Assembly (NCBI GenBank): GCA_050173895.1
Contig: JBFXKJ010000001.1
Location: 12,969-76,968, forward strand
Reading direction: 5' to 3'
Origin: JBCFBK01 sp050173895
GTDB taxonomy: Bacteria; Bacteroidota; Bacteroidia; Bacteroidales; Prolixibacteraceae
Length of the DNA: 64,000 nt
This document shows positions 35,349-45,196 of this stretch, piece after piece (within the stretch, counting starts at the first letter, position 1; every line of letters begins with the position of its first letter). Below the pieces are notes generated by a model. That model ran no database searches and had not been told where the DNA came from. It saw only the letters and a list, made by a program, of their open reading frames with translations. The position numbers and the translations under genes were made by a program.

Positions 35349-37640
35349 TTAAGGTAGTTCATTTTCCAAATTCAGATTCTTATTAGGCCTGGAGCCCATT
35401 TCAAAAATTAGCGTTCCTCCGTTTTTGAATGCATCATGGTTAAACCAAAATTTGTTCAATGAGTTTCCATTCAGGATAACCGAATGGAAATATTTATTCT
35501 CCTTTGAATTATTTCTTGCTTCAATTGTAAATTTGTCAGGCCGGTCCGGAAAAATAATGACCTTGTTAAACCTGGGAGTACCAATGACCCAGGTGTTTTG
35601 TCCCGGTGCTACCGGGTAGAACCCCATGGCACTTAAAACATACCATGCTGACATTTGCCCCATATCTTCATTGCCACATAACCCGGAGGGACTGGCTGTA
35701 TATAATTCGTCCATGATTTTTCGAACAAGCTCTTGCGTCTTCCAGGGAGCCCCTGCATAATTGAATAAATAACTGGTATGGTGGCTGGGCTCATTGCCAT
35801 GAGCATACAGACCTATTAGTCCGGTCACGTCAAGTTGGGTTTCAGGTATTTCAGAGCTCATGATAAATAAAGAGTCCAGCTTGCTGATAAATTTTTCATT
35901 TCCCCCAACCAATTTGATGAGGCCCGGAACATCATGCGGAACAAACCAGGTATATTGCCAGGCATTTCCTTCGGTATAATGCCGGTTATTTCCCTTTCCA
36001 ACCAAACGAGGGTCAAATGGACTAAGCCATTCACCATTGGAATCTTTCGGGCGGGCAAAGCCTATTGTTGTATCTATCAGGTTCTTATAGTTTCCGGCTC
36101 TTTCCATAAATAATTCGTAATCGGCAACTTTACCCAGATCATTTGCAAGTTGGGCAACACACCAGTCATTGTATGCATATTCAAGTGTCTTTGAAACCGA
36201 CTCTTTGATTTTGTCATAGGGCAGATAACCAAATTGTAAGTAATCTTTTAAGTCCACCCTTCCCCTGGACGGATGATCGGCAGGCGGAGTTTCCAAGGCA
36301 TTCTTTCTCACCGCCTCGTATGCGCTCTCTATATCAAAGCTCCTGATCCCTTTCCTGTAGGCATCCAAAATAATGCTGACCGGATGATCGCCAATCATGT
36401 CGTTGGTGTAACTGTTCCCAAATTGCTGCGGAGTCGGCAGCCATCCTCCCTCTCGATACTGGGTAATCATCGTATTGATGACATCATGGGTTCTTTTTGG
36501 TTCGATTAGTGCCAGAAGTGGCATCTGAGCCCGGAAAGTATCCCACATGGAGAAATCACTGCGATAGGTGAACCCTTTTGCAGTGTGTATCTTGTTATCC
36601 AGTCCCCGGTATTTGCCGTCAGCGTCACTAAATGTGCCCGGAAATAAAAGCGAATGATATAATGCAGTATAGAAAATTGTTAATTTTTCACTGTTTTCCT
36701 GATCAGTTTCCACTTTTATCTTATCCAAGGCTTTTCCCCATCTTGCTTCGGCATTTCCTTTAACACGTTCGAAATTCCAACTAGGGATTTCCTTTTCAAG
36801 GTTCAATCGTGCCTGTTCAACACTTGTGTATGAAATTCCAACTTTCACCTGGATGATTTCATTCTCAGAAGTGGCATAATTGATAAACGCGCCGACACGT
36901 ATGCCTGAATCCTCTTTAGAACCATTTTTAATTTCATTTTGATTCCATGTTCCTGAAGAACGAAAGGCTTTGCTAAATTTTGCATAGAAATAAACCACCT
37001 GGTTTTTTACAAAGCCGGTTGAGATCCGGTATCCTTGTACTTCAGAATCACTGACCACTTGAATATGAGCGTTTGCACAAACCTCACGGTCACCAATCCC
37101 ATGCCCCAGGTCAATTATGATATGGGATGTATCAGATTCGGGGAAGGTGTACTGATGAAATCCGGCACGTTCGGAAACAGTAAGTTGAACTTTAATTCCG
37201 TAGTCGGTTAGGGTTACGGAATAAAAGCCAGGAGTCGCCTTTTCTTCCAGGTGTGAAAAACGGGAGCGGTATCCTTCATCCGGATTTTCTTTACTGCCCG
37301 CAGAAATTTTTAATTTGCGGGTTGTTGGCATTAGGAGGATATCACCCCAGTCGGCTGCGCCCATTCCACTGCGATGCAAGTGGCTGAAACCCATGATTGA
37401 GCTGTCGCTATAATGGTACCCGGAACACCAGTCCCAACCTTTAGTGCCTGTATCGGGTCCAAGTTGAACCATGCCTCCCGGAAGTGCCGCACCTGGGAAG
37501 GTATGCCCATGGTAATCAGTTCCAATGAAAGGATTGACATGCTGAATGGATTGGGCTGCCGCCTGATTGATTCCGGACAACATCGATATTGCGAAAATGG
37601 TTAACATCCAATCGGAGAAAAACCGGTATGTCTTATTCAT
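35349..37640 (-). CDS. GH92 alpha-mannosidase
   Basis: This 763-residue protein has a signal peptide (ending AAAQS) and the GH92 N-terminal landmark VNPFIGTDYHGHTFPGA with MVQLGPDTG, then GFSHLHRSGMG. Middle and C-terminal family signatures are SDFSMWDTFRAQMPL, EYAYNDWCVA and GNEDMGQMSAWYVLSAMGF. GH92 enzymes are calcium-dependent exo-acting alpha-mannosidases, usually cutting alpha-1,2-, 1,3- or 1,4-mannosyl bonds; linkage cannot be told here. It is the last gene of the sigma-fecR-susC-susD operon, 5 nt after the amidohydrolase gene. Confidence 0.93.
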   Translation of the reverse strand: MNKTYRFFSDWMLTIFAISMLSGINQAAAQSIQHVNPFIGTDYHGHTFPGAALPGGMVQLGPDTGTKGWDWCSGYHYSDSSIMGFSHLHRSGMGAADWGDILLMPTTRKLKISAGSKENPDEGYRSRFSHLEEKATPGFYSVTLTDYGIKVQLTVSERAGFHQYTFPESDTSHIIIDLGHGIGDREVCANAHIQVVSDSEVQGYRISTGFVKNQVVYFYAKFSKAFRSSGTWNQNEIKNGSKEDSGIRVGAFINYATSENEIIQVKVGISYTSVEQARLNLEKEIPSWNFERVKGNAEARWGKALDKIKVETDQENSEKLTIFYTALYHSLLFPGTFSDADGKYRGLDNKIHTAKGFTYRSDFSMWDTFRAQMPLLALIEPKRTHDVINTMITQYREGGWLPTPQQFGNSYTNDMIGDHPVSIILDAYRKGIRSFDIESAYEAVRKNALETPPADHPSRGRVDLKDYLQFGYLPYDKIKESVSKTLEYAYNDWCVAQLANDLGKVADYELFMERAGNYKNLIDTTIGFARPKDSNGEWLSPFDPRLVGKGNNRHYTEGNAWQYTWFVPHDVPGLIKLVGGNEKFISKLDSLFIMSSEIPETQLDVTGLIGLYAHGNEPSHHTSYLFNYAGAPWKTQELVRKIMDELYTASPSGLCGNEDMGQMSAWYVLSAMGFYPVAPGQNTWVIGTPRFNKVIIFPDRPDKFTIEARNNSKENKYFHSVILNGNSLNKFWFNHDAFKNGGTLIFEMGSRPNKNLNLENELP

Positions 37641-37645
37641 AGCTT

Positions 37646-39028
37646 TTATTGGTTAAGAAAATTCTTCAATCCGTAAATTTCAATCGCGTTCGTCCTAAGT
37701 AACTTTTCAATGATTACCATCGCTTCCTTTTCACTGATGTATCCGCTCCGTACCATTACTATTAAAGTATTTTCAACTGTTTCCCGGGCCATCACCGATG
37801 CAGCATAAACCCCTTCGGGCGTATGGCAATCGCCTCCAAAAGCAACGATCTTATTGTTAGGGACTGTTTCAAGGAATTCTTGAATATACCGTTGGGTGTA
37901 GGATGGAGAGATAGATGCCGACCAGGCAAGATCAATGAAAACATTCGGGAAATTTTTCGCCAGTGCTGCCAGCTCGCCACCGTAAGGGTAAGCTGCATGG
38001 AGTAAAGCAAAGCGGACTTCCGGAAATTTAAAAAATGCTTCAGTCAGACCAGTTGGATTTGAATTGGTAATATAATTTCCGTTAAACGTTTGCAGGCCCG
38101 TATGTATCTGAACGGGAAGTTTGTATTGGTTGCATTTGGAAAAAACGTAAAACAGAAGATAATCCTGCAGTGGCTTAACTTCGTCAAAGGCCAATTCGTC
38201 CCGTTTGTTGCCTTGCAGCTTTTCAAAGATTTCCATCGCTTTTTCTCGCGGAACAGCATCACATTGCAGGGTTCGTTTGTAAGCCATCATTACTTTTAAA
38301 CCGATTGCTCCCTTCACGAATAACTGGCGATGAATGATTGTATCAATAATCTGCTCATATCCGGAGAGCGTTTCGACAGGGAGTTGTCCTGCATTTTTAC
38401 ATAACGAGGCAATTTGACGGTAACTATTCAGAAGATAAATTTCATCAGACCAATAAAGGCTTTTAAAATACAGGGCATCCTGTTTGGCCGGATCATCGTT
38501 GTATCCGACCAGGATGCTTAAATCTATTTTTGCTTTTGTTTTTAGAACATATTCATAATAGTCTTTCCTTTCCCGAAGCTTTGCAATTCGCATGGAGAGC
38601 TCTTTGTAGGTATTTTCATTCAATTCAGTAATGCCAAAAAGATCTCTTGCTGCAATACTGACCATCCGCCCATAACCCGTTACTTTCACGTGATCCCAAT
38701 GGTCTTTGATCATATCCCACTTTACATCCGGACTTAAGGCCGGATTTCTCATGCAATCTTCCAGCTCTTTTCCGGTACTCTCCGATCCAGAAGAGATCAG
38801 GTCAGAACACTGGTAATTATTAAAGAGGCAACCAATATCTCCGCTTAATGTTGCCGATTGCTTTTCGCTCATTAAATGCTCATGCGAATCGATGATCCGG
38901 AGATCGTAAACCGCCTGATGAATGCGTCCTTCGAATCCTGCTTCGGGAGAAGGGTATATTTTTACCTGACCCGATGCCGCTAACCCATAACAACAGTATC
39001 CGGCGAGTAGGATGATAATTTTTTTCAT
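37646..39028 (-). CDS. Secreted amidohydrolase-family protein (Amidohydro_2 type)
   Basis: The start at 39028 gives 460 residues with a signal peptide (MKKIIILLAGYCC, cleavage near ASGQ). Metal-binding motifs of the amidohydrolase superfamily are visible: IIDSHEHLM (His-x-His), VQIHTG, FALLHAAYPYGGE and GGDCHTPEG (Asp). The fold resembles uronate-isomerase-like and Amidohydro_2 enzymes, which are mostly cytoplasmic; a secreted copy between susD and a GH92 gene is unusual. It may act on a modified sugar released in the periplasm, but no substrate can be named. It lies 41 nt after susD. Confidence 0.8.
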   Translation of the reverse strand: MKKIIILLAGYCCYGLAASGQVKIYPSPEAGFEGRIHQAVYDLRIIDSHEHLMSEKQSATLSGDIGCLFNNYQCSDLISSGSESTGKELEDCMRNPALSPDVKWDMIKDHWDHVKVTGYGRMVSIAARDLFGITELNENTYKELSMRIAKLRERKDYYEYVLKTKAKIDLSILVGYNDDPAKQDALYFKSLYWSDEIYLLNSYRQIASLCKNAGQLPVETLSGYEQIIDTIIHRQLFVKGAIGLKVMMAYKRTLQCDAVPREKAMEIFEKLQGNKRDELAFDEVKPLQDYLLFYVFSKCNQYKLPVQIHTGLQTFNGNYITNSNPTGLTEAFFKFPEVRFALLHAAYPYGGELAALAKNFPNVFIDLAWSASISPSYTQRYIQEFLETVPNNKIVAFGGDCHTPEGVYAASVMARETVENTLIVMVRSGYISEKEAMVIIEKLLRTNAIEIYGLKNFLNQ

Positions 39029-39069
39029 ATAAAAGATATTGGTTGCCAAAGTTGCTGTTTGTCGATGTT

Positions 39070-40521
39070 TTAATATCCCGGATTTTGTTGGCCTATGGAT
39101 GGATTATTATCCATTTCCTGCTGCGGGATAGGGAAAAGCAGAAAATTATCCGAAATCACAACCCCTTTTGCTTCCAGGGTAACTTGCTTCACTGTTTTCG
39201 TGCGGATCAGGTCAAACCAACGTTTATGTTCGCAAAGGAATTCATAGGCTCTTTCCCTCAGAACAAGATCTCTAAAAGCCTGAGCAGTTGGTGCTGTCTG
39301 TAAGGTAAAATCTACAGGAGAAACAGCCGCAGGAGGATATCCATAGGCCCTTCTGTGTACCATGTTCAGTCTTTCTAAGGCCAGTTGAGTAGGGCCATTA
39401 TTAATTTGATTGTCGGCTTCAGCAAAAATTAACAAGACCTCCGGGTACCGATAAATAGGAAAATCATTTCCATGTCCCGGAGCAAAGCCCGGATCTTTGA
39501 ATTTACCAAACAGGAGCGGACGGTCAGATGGATTCTGTACAATCGTCCCGTCTTTTTTGGGATAAGAAGTATAGATATTAAACTGCCATCTCAGGTCATT
39601 ATGATCCCAGTCCCTTAAAAGAGGGAAAGTCGGTAATCCATAGAATGATCCCCATCCGTCGGACGAAAATGCACTGTTTGCTAATGCATACTGTTGCGGA
39701 ATAGAGGAACTTCCGTTTGACCTGGAGTATTTCAATGAAAAAGCATCTTCGGAAGAAGTATTCGCGGTTGGTCCGAAAATTAGCTCAAAATCACTTGCTT
39801 TGGTTACGGGCACCAACGAATAAACCCCTGAAGTAATTATTTCGTTGGCCTTGGTGAGGGCTTCCTGCCATTTCTCTGTATACAAAAAGACATCAGCGAG
39901 CATGGTTTTGGCTGACCATTTCGTAGGTCTGCCGACGAGCTGCTGAGCATTCGGTAAATTTGTCTCCGCATACTTCAAATCTTCTACAACCAATGTATAA
40001 ACTTCTTCCGGCGTAGCTCTTTTGATCGATGTTTGGGAAACGCTCTCAACTGGTTCTGTTCTTAAAGGAACTCCGCCCCAACTCCTGACAAGAAGGTAAT
40101 AAGACAAAGCCCTCAAAAAACGCGCCTCACCCAACAGTGCTTTTTTTACAGTCTCGTCCATCTCAATAGGGGGAACGTATTTTAAAACAAGATTTGCATT
40201 TCGGATGGCTTCATAGAAGGCTTTATAAGCATTGTCGGTTCTCCCAATACTGGATGAATTCATCACACCCTCAGTTAAAGAGGCGTAAATTCCCGTACCA
40301 ATTGCATAATCTTCGACGCCGGTAAACTGTCCACCCCAGTCGATGAAACTGTAGGTTGACCGGATCGGATTATAAATTGCATAAACAGCCGATTCGGCGT
40401 CTTCTTTTGTTTTATAGAAATTGACCGAGGACAGGCTGCTTTTGGGATCTTCAGTAAGCAACTCATCACATGAAACAAAACAAAGGAAGGTGAGAGGTAA
40501 GATGCACTTCAATATTTTCAT
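39070..40521 (-). CDS. SusD/RagB-family glycan-binding lipoprotein
   Basis: A 483-residue lipoprotein (lipobox FLCFVSC, Cys19, followed by acidic DELL). It has the SusD N-terminal helix pattern (LTEDPKSSLSSVNFYKTKEDA, AYKAFYEAIRNAN, EARFLRALSYYLLVRSWGGVPL) and the C-terminal RagB motif FRDLVLRERAYEFLCEHKRWFDLIRT. SusD proteins cap the SusC channel at the cell surface and bind oligosaccharides. It starts 18 nt after susC. Confidence 0.93.
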   Translation of the reverse strand: MKILKCILPLTFLCFVSCDELLTEDPKSSLSSVNFYKTKEDAESAVYAIYNPIRSTYSFIDWGGQFTGVEDYAIGTGIYASLTEGVMNSSSIGRTDNAYKAFYEAIRNANLVLKYVPPIEMDETVKKALLGEARFLRALSYYLLVRSWGGVPLRTEPVESVSQTSIKRATPEEVYTLVVEDLKYAETNLPNAQQLVGRPTKWSAKTMLADVFLYTEKWQEALTKANEIITSGVYSLVPVTKASDFELIFGPTANTSSEDAFSLKYSRSNGSSSIPQQYALANSAFSSDGWGSFYGLPTFPLLRDWDHNDLRWQFNIYTSYPKKDGTIVQNPSDRPLLFGKFKDPGFAPGHGNDFPIYRYPEVLLIFAEADNQINNGPTQLALERLNMVHRRAYGYPPAAVSPVDFTLQTAPTAQAFRDLVLRERAYEFLCEHKRWFDLIRTKTVKQVTLEAKGVVISDNFLLFPIPQQEMDNNPSIGQQNPGY

Positions 40522-40539
40522 AACAGTGGTTTTATATTA

Positions 40540-43500
40540 TTAGAACTGAAGGCTTGCGCCAAAGGTGTATATTTTTGGTATCGGATAACCTAAGTTATCA
40601 ATGCCATTGGAAAAAGAGGTGCTGCCACCCCTGGTATTGACTTCAGGATCATACCAGGAATAGTTGGTCAGTGTCAGAAGATTCTGTCCGCTTACATATA
40701 TTTCCCCTTTTATTCCAATCTTCGGAAAGGAAAAATTATATCCCAGTTGGATGTTTTTCAACCTTAGGTACGAACCGTCTTCAACAAAACGGTCGGATGC
40801 TGAGAAAACAGTTTTGGTACTGATTTTGGGATATTTCGCGTTTGGATCAGGATTAGCTGTAGACCAGTGGTTGGAATACACCTCTTTCAACTGGTTTTCG
40901 CCAAAATAGAAACTGTTCCCAACCGAAGTAATGTTCACATTGAAAATATCACCTCCTGAAACCCCTTGAAACATAAAATCGAGGTCAAACTTTTTGTAAC
41001 TTAACGTTGACCGCAGGTTATAGGTAAAATCCGGATTCGGATCTCCTATGATAGTTCTGTCACCAGTCGTAATACCGGGTTTTCCATCTGTATCCTTGTA
41101 TTTTATGGCCCCCGTGTTGTCCAGTCCATCTTCCAGGTACCCATAAAATACTCCAACTGGCTCTCCTTCTCGGAGCATGTTTACTGAAACAGCTAATGGC
41201 TGAGGAATTGCATCTCCCATAATATCGCTTCCACCAGGCAATGAAACCACTTCACTTTTATTTTTCGTAAAATTGGCATTGACCGACCATTTAAATTTCC
41301 TGTCTGAAATCACAGCAAACAAGCCTGCTTCGATACCTTTATTCTGAATCTTTCCCACATTGCTGATTGTGTTTTTATAACCGGATGAAGTGGGAAGCTG
41401 AGTATAAGCCAGCAGATCCCTGGTATCTTTCTGATAATAATCGATGGTAACCGAAATCCTGTCATTCAAAATCCCAAGGTCAATTCCGGCATTTGCCTGG
41501 CTGGTCTTCTCCCATTCCAGATCAGGATTTGCCAGGTTCCTGTTGTTCGGCGCGAAACCAATATACCGGCTGTCGTTAAAAACAGTTGAATATGTTTGTA
41601 AGGTATTTAAGGTTTGATATGGACTTATACCGGTATTACCAGTGATCCCCCACGAAAGCCTAAATTTTAAATTGGAAATTGTTTCCGTATTCATCCCTTT
41701 CATGAAGTCTTCATTCATGATCCGCCAGGCAATAGCTGCAGAAGGAAAGTATCCCCATCTGTTTCCCTTCGCAAATCTCGATGAACCATCGCTTCTGACA
41801 CTCGCCGTAAGCAAATAGGTGTCCTTATAGGAATAATTGATTCTACCGAGAAAAGATAATAAAACCCAATTCGACAAGTTACTGGCAGGCATTGACACCT
41901 GGCTTCCTGCACCGAGATTATATTCTCCCATCTCATCGGTTAGAAAACCGGTGACTGACCCTGTGTTATAAGTCAAAATTTCATTTTCCTGATAAGTAAC
42001 ACCAGCCAATGCATTTATATTGTGGATGTTATTGAAATTTTTCGTGTATGTCAGTATATTTTCATTCAAGATGTTCATCATATCCATAGAAGAAATACGA
42101 CCACTGCCTGTTGGAGTTCGATCGAGTGATTTTGAAGAGTAATAATTTTCGCGTGAAACATCCGATTCAATCCCAATGGAAGTCTTAAATATAAGATCTT
42201 TAACAGGTTCATATGCCAGGGTCGAATTCACCATCACATTTTTTGAGTCCGTGAGCTGTTTGCGTTCCTTTGCCATGGCTAAAGGATTATCAAGCTCATT
42301 AGGGCTGAAACTATATGCTCTTACTTCGCTATATTGACCGTTCTCGGTATAAGGAGCGATGGTTGGAGGTGCAACGAGTGCCGCCGACAAAGTTGTACCT
42401 CCTTTCTGACCATTAATATCGATCGTATATAAATCGCTATGCATCAGATTCGTATTTAGGCTAAGTGTGAATTTCTTACTAACCTTTCTCGAAATATTTA
42501 CCCGGATGGAAATCTTATTCAGAGAGGAATTAGGAATGATGCCATTCTGATCGAAGATATTTCCCGAAATGAAATACTGGGTATCGTCGCTTCCACCGGA
42601 AAAACTGAGAAAGTGGTTTTGCATTGGAGCTGCCCGGAACAGTTCATCCTGCCAATTTGTGCCTTCAGAAAAAGAGTTGACATCGTCTTGAGTAAAGTAG
42701 GGGGTTCCGCCATCATTTGCTGCGCGTTCATTGGCAATTTCCGCAAACTCGCGCGCGTTCATCATGTCTATTGTTTCCGATACTTCCTGTACCGCATAGT
42801 AACTGTCGAGAACAACATTCGTCTTCCCTATTTTACCACTTTTTGTTGTAATCAGGATCACGCCGTTAGCTCCCCTCGAACCGTAGATTGCAGTCGATGA
42901 AGCATCCTTCAGGATTTCTATGGACTGAATATCATTTGGATTTATAGAGCCAGGAGTACCTGCCAGGGCAAAACCATCCACTACATACAATGGCTCATTG
43001 TTTCCCATAATCGAATTACTCCCGCGTATACGAACGTTTATTGGAGCGCCCGGAGCGCCTGAATTCGGTACTACTGAGACGCCAGGGGTCTTGCCCTGAA
43101 GTCCCATTTGCGGGCCTGAAACCGGATACTGGACAATGTCATCAGATGAGATTGATGATACAGAGCCTGTTACATCTGACTTTTTTAACGATTGATATCC
43201 GATGGCAACGACCTCTTCAATTCCAATTGCTTCTTCTTTCATGGTTACATTAATGTCCTTTTTGCCACCGGCAGCAATTTCCTGCGTTTTCATTCCTACA
43301 AACGAAAATACGAGTATACCGTTACCAGGCACATCGACAAGTGAATAATTTCCTTGAGCATCAGTAATGGTTCCTTGGGTTGTGTTTTTTACAGATACTG
43401 TGACTCCGGGTAGGGGAGCGCCTGAAGAGTCGGTGACCTTGCCGGACACTGAGTGTTGTTGTTGTATCGTGAGATCTTTCCCTGGTGACAATACGATTTG

Positions 43501-43851
43501 CCGGTTTTTTACGACATAGGTAATGTCTGTTCCTTCAAAAAGCAGGTCCAACACTTTTTCTACCGAGCTATTCAGTACGTTGATACTCAGCTTCCTGTTC
43601 ACATCAATCATTTCAGCCGAATACAGAAAATAAAAATCGCTTTTTTCTTCAATGGTTTCCAGTACTTGTTCTACTGTTTCGTTTTTTAGTTCCAGCGATA
43701 ACCTGGTTGTTTGTGAATAGCTTTCGGAAGCGATTGTTCCCAAAAACGAAAGCAGGATCATTATGAATGTCAGTTTCATTTTCAATAAGATTTTAGTTGT
43801 ACCCGGGAATATCCTTTCACGGGTATAGTAATCCCATGCTTTTTTTTTCAT
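40540..43851 (-). CDS. SusC/RagA TonB-dependent transporter with STN signalling domain
   Basis: The 1103-residue product has a long positively charged leader and signal helix (MKLTFIMILLSFLGTIAS), as usual in such SusC proteins. Residues about 45-120 are an STN domain (LSLELKNETVEQVLETIEEK), about 135-215 a carboxypeptidase-regulatory-like domain (SGKVTDSSGAPLPGVTVSV), about 220-330 the plug (GKTPGVSVVPNSGAPGAP, PLYVVDGF, ATAIYGSRGANGVILITTK), and the rest the barrel. An STN domain means it can signal to the FecR encoded just upstream and so to the ECF sigma factor. It imports the oligosaccharide bound by SusD. Confidence 0.95.
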   Translation of the reverse strand: MKKKAWDYYTRERIFPGTTKILLKMKLTFIMILLSFLGTIASESYSQTTRLSLELKNETVEQVLETIEEKSDFYFLYSAEMIDVNRKLSINVLNSSVEKVLDLLFEGTDITYVVKNRQIVLSPGKDLTIQQQHSVSGKVTDSSGAPLPGVTVSVKNTTQGTITDAQGNYSLVDVPGNGILVFSFVGMKTQEIAAGGKKDINVTMKEEAIGIEEVVAIGYQSLKKSDVTGSVSSISSDDIVQYPVSGPQMGLQGKTPGVSVVPNSGAPGAPINVRIRGSNSIMGNNEPLYVVDGFALAGTPGSINPNDIQSIEILKDASSTAIYGSRGANGVILITTKSGKIGKTNVVLDSYYAVQEVSETIDMMNAREFAEIANERAANDGGTPYFTQDDVNSFSEGTNWQDELFRAAPMQNHFLSFSGGSDDTQYFISGNIFDQNGIIPNSSLNKISIRVNISRKVSKKFTLSLNTNLMHSDLYTIDINGQKGGTTLSAALVAPPTIAPYTENGQYSEVRAYSFSPNELDNPLAMAKERKQLTDSKNVMVNSTLAYEPVKDLIFKTSIGIESDVSRENYYSSKSLDRTPTGSGRISSMDMMNILNENILTYTKNFNNIHNINALAGVTYQENEILTYNTGSVTGFLTDEMGEYNLGAGSQVSMPASNLSNWVLLSFLGRINYSYKDTYLLTASVRSDGSSRFAKGNRWGYFPSAAIAWRIMNEDFMKGMNTETISNLKFRLSWGITGNTGISPYQTLNTLQTYSTVFNDSRYIGFAPNNRNLANPDLEWEKTSQANAGIDLGILNDRISVTIDYYQKDTRDLLAYTQLPTSSGYKNTISNVGKIQNKGIEAGLFAVISDRKFKWSVNANFTKNKSEVVSLPGGSDIMGDAIPQPLAVSVNMLREGEPVGVFYGYLEDGLDNTGAIKYKDTDGKPGITTGDRTIIGDPNPDFTYNLRSTLSYKKFDLDFMFQGVSGGDIFNVNITSVGNSFYFGENQLKEVYSNHWSTANPDPNAKYPKISTKTVFSASDRFVEDGSYLRLKNIQLGYNFSFPKIGIKGEIYVSGQNLLTLTNYSWYDPEVNTRGGSTSFSNGIDNLGYPIPKIYTFGASLQF

Positions 43852-43880
43852 ATTTTTGTTTTGATATGGTTTGAAAAATG

Positions 43881-43943
43881 GTCAAAAATGTTTTTTTGAC
43901 GTTTTTTGAATCGCGGGCAGGGAAATGCGCGACCATTTTCCTG
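43881..43943 (-). promoter_or_regulatory. Two inverted repeats in the leader between fecR and susC
   Basis: At 43881-43900 a perfect 8-bp inverted repeat GTCAAAAA/TTTTTGAC has a 4-nt spacer. At 43918-43943 a 10-bp hairpin, CAGGGAAATG/CATTTTCCTG, has one mismatch and a 6-nt loop. They lie in the 168-nt gap before susC. They could mark the sigma-dependent promoter, a regulatory leader or a partial terminator of fecR; the sequence does not decide. Confidence 0.45.
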
Positions 43944-44019
43944 CTTTTTTGGTTTGGTTTGTCTCTTTTTTATATCATAGGCAATTTATTTAGATTCAGA
44001 TTCGCTTTATTGGTGACAT

Positions 44020-45060
44020 TTACTTCTTTTTTAGTCCAATCACTAATTTTTGTTTAGAGAAACTTCCATCAGGTAATTTTTTCTCTGGAATAAGCGTATA
44101 ACTGACCGGTGTGGCTAAGGCCATCAGTTCGAGTGTCTGTGACAATGTTTCAGTGGAAAAAGTCGCAGTGTATGTTAATCGCTTTATTTCTTCGCTGGTA
44201 AATTCCACATCGATATTGTACCACCGTTCCAGCTTTTTCGCAACCTCTGCAATCGGGTCCCGTTTAAACACCAGCAAACCATCTTTCCACGCGATGTTTT
44301 TTTCTGTGTCTGATTTTTCAACAATGTATTCGTTGCTTTTTGTATCAAAAGTCACACATTCGTCGGGTAACATGGTCTTTATTTCGCGCCCTGTGCTTTC
44401 GAAAAGAATAACCGTTCCCTCTATAAGAGTTGTTTCAACTATGTCGTCATCCGGATAGAAACTGACATTAAAAGTTGTACCCGTAGCTTTAACAGCTACA
44501 TGATCGGTCTCCACAATAAAAGGAATTTTGCTGTTATGCGCGACCTCAAAATAGGCTTCCCCCGATAGAAATACTTTCCGGGTGTCACTGATAAAACGGG
44601 AAGGATATTTTAATACCGTACTGCTGTTTAACCAGACTTTGGTACCATCTCCCAATTCAATATGTAATCGCGAACCGGAGGGCGCTGTAATTTCCAAATC
44701 ATTTAAATTACTGCCGTATTGAGTCTCAGGCAGATTTGTATAAATCAACAGCGCCAATACAGGTGGAAGCAATGCGGCAGCGACACGTGTCATGATTGTC
44801 CATATCTTTTTCTTTTGTTGCCCTTCTCTGAACTTGTCTGCACCCTGATCATCATTAATTTGGCGATGAACTTTGTCCAGTACCCTGTAATATTTTATTT
44901 TTTCCTGAGGTCCGACTTTCGGTTCGAATTCATCCCATGCTTCTTTTATTACAGCTTTGCCGGCGGTAGTTCGGAATTTTTCCCTTATCCAGAAGAAGAG
45001 TTGGTCAGATTCCTCTTCTGTACAGTTTCCCTCCAGGTATTTAATTAGTAGATTTTTCAC
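44020..45060 (-). CDS. FecR-family anti-sigma factor
   Basis: A 346-residue single-pass membrane protein. The cytoplasmic N-terminal part (MKNLLIKYLEGNCTEEES) binds sigma. A membrane helix covers about 86-107 (MTRVAAALLPPVLALLIY). The periplasmic FecR domain follows (ITAPSGSRLHIELGDGTKVWLNS, FLSGEAYFEVAHN, VKATGTTFNVSFY), then a C-terminal domain related to STN (YNIDVEFTSEEIKRLTYTA). It transmits the state of the STN-containing SusC to the ECF sigma factor encoded 136 nt upstream. Confidence 0.94.
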   Translation of the reverse strand: MKNLLIKYLEGNCTEEESDQLFFWIREKFRTTAGKAVIKEAWDEFEPKVGPQEKIKYYRVLDKVHRQINDDQGADKFREGQQKKKIWTIMTRVAAALLPPVLALLIYTNLPETQYGSNLNDLEITAPSGSRLHIELGDGTKVWLNSSTVLKYPSRFISDTRKVFLSGEAYFEVAHNSKIPFIVETDHVAVKATGTTFNVSFYPDDDIVETTLIEGTVILFESTGREIKTMLPDECVTFDTKSNEYIVEKSDTEKNIAWKDGLLVFKRDPIAEVAKKLERWYNIDVEFTSEEIKRLTYTATFSTETLSQTLELMALATPVSYTLIPEKKLPDGSFSKQKLVIGLKKK

Positions 45061-45196
45061 TATTTGTTTGCCGTTACGTTATTTTCGTATGCATTTTTAG
45101 CTTCCTTTCATTCTTGCTTGTATCCGTAGAACGCTTAACCAGAGAAACGCCATTACTTTGGATGTGAAAAAAAATGCAGCAGTAGAAAATCCTGTT

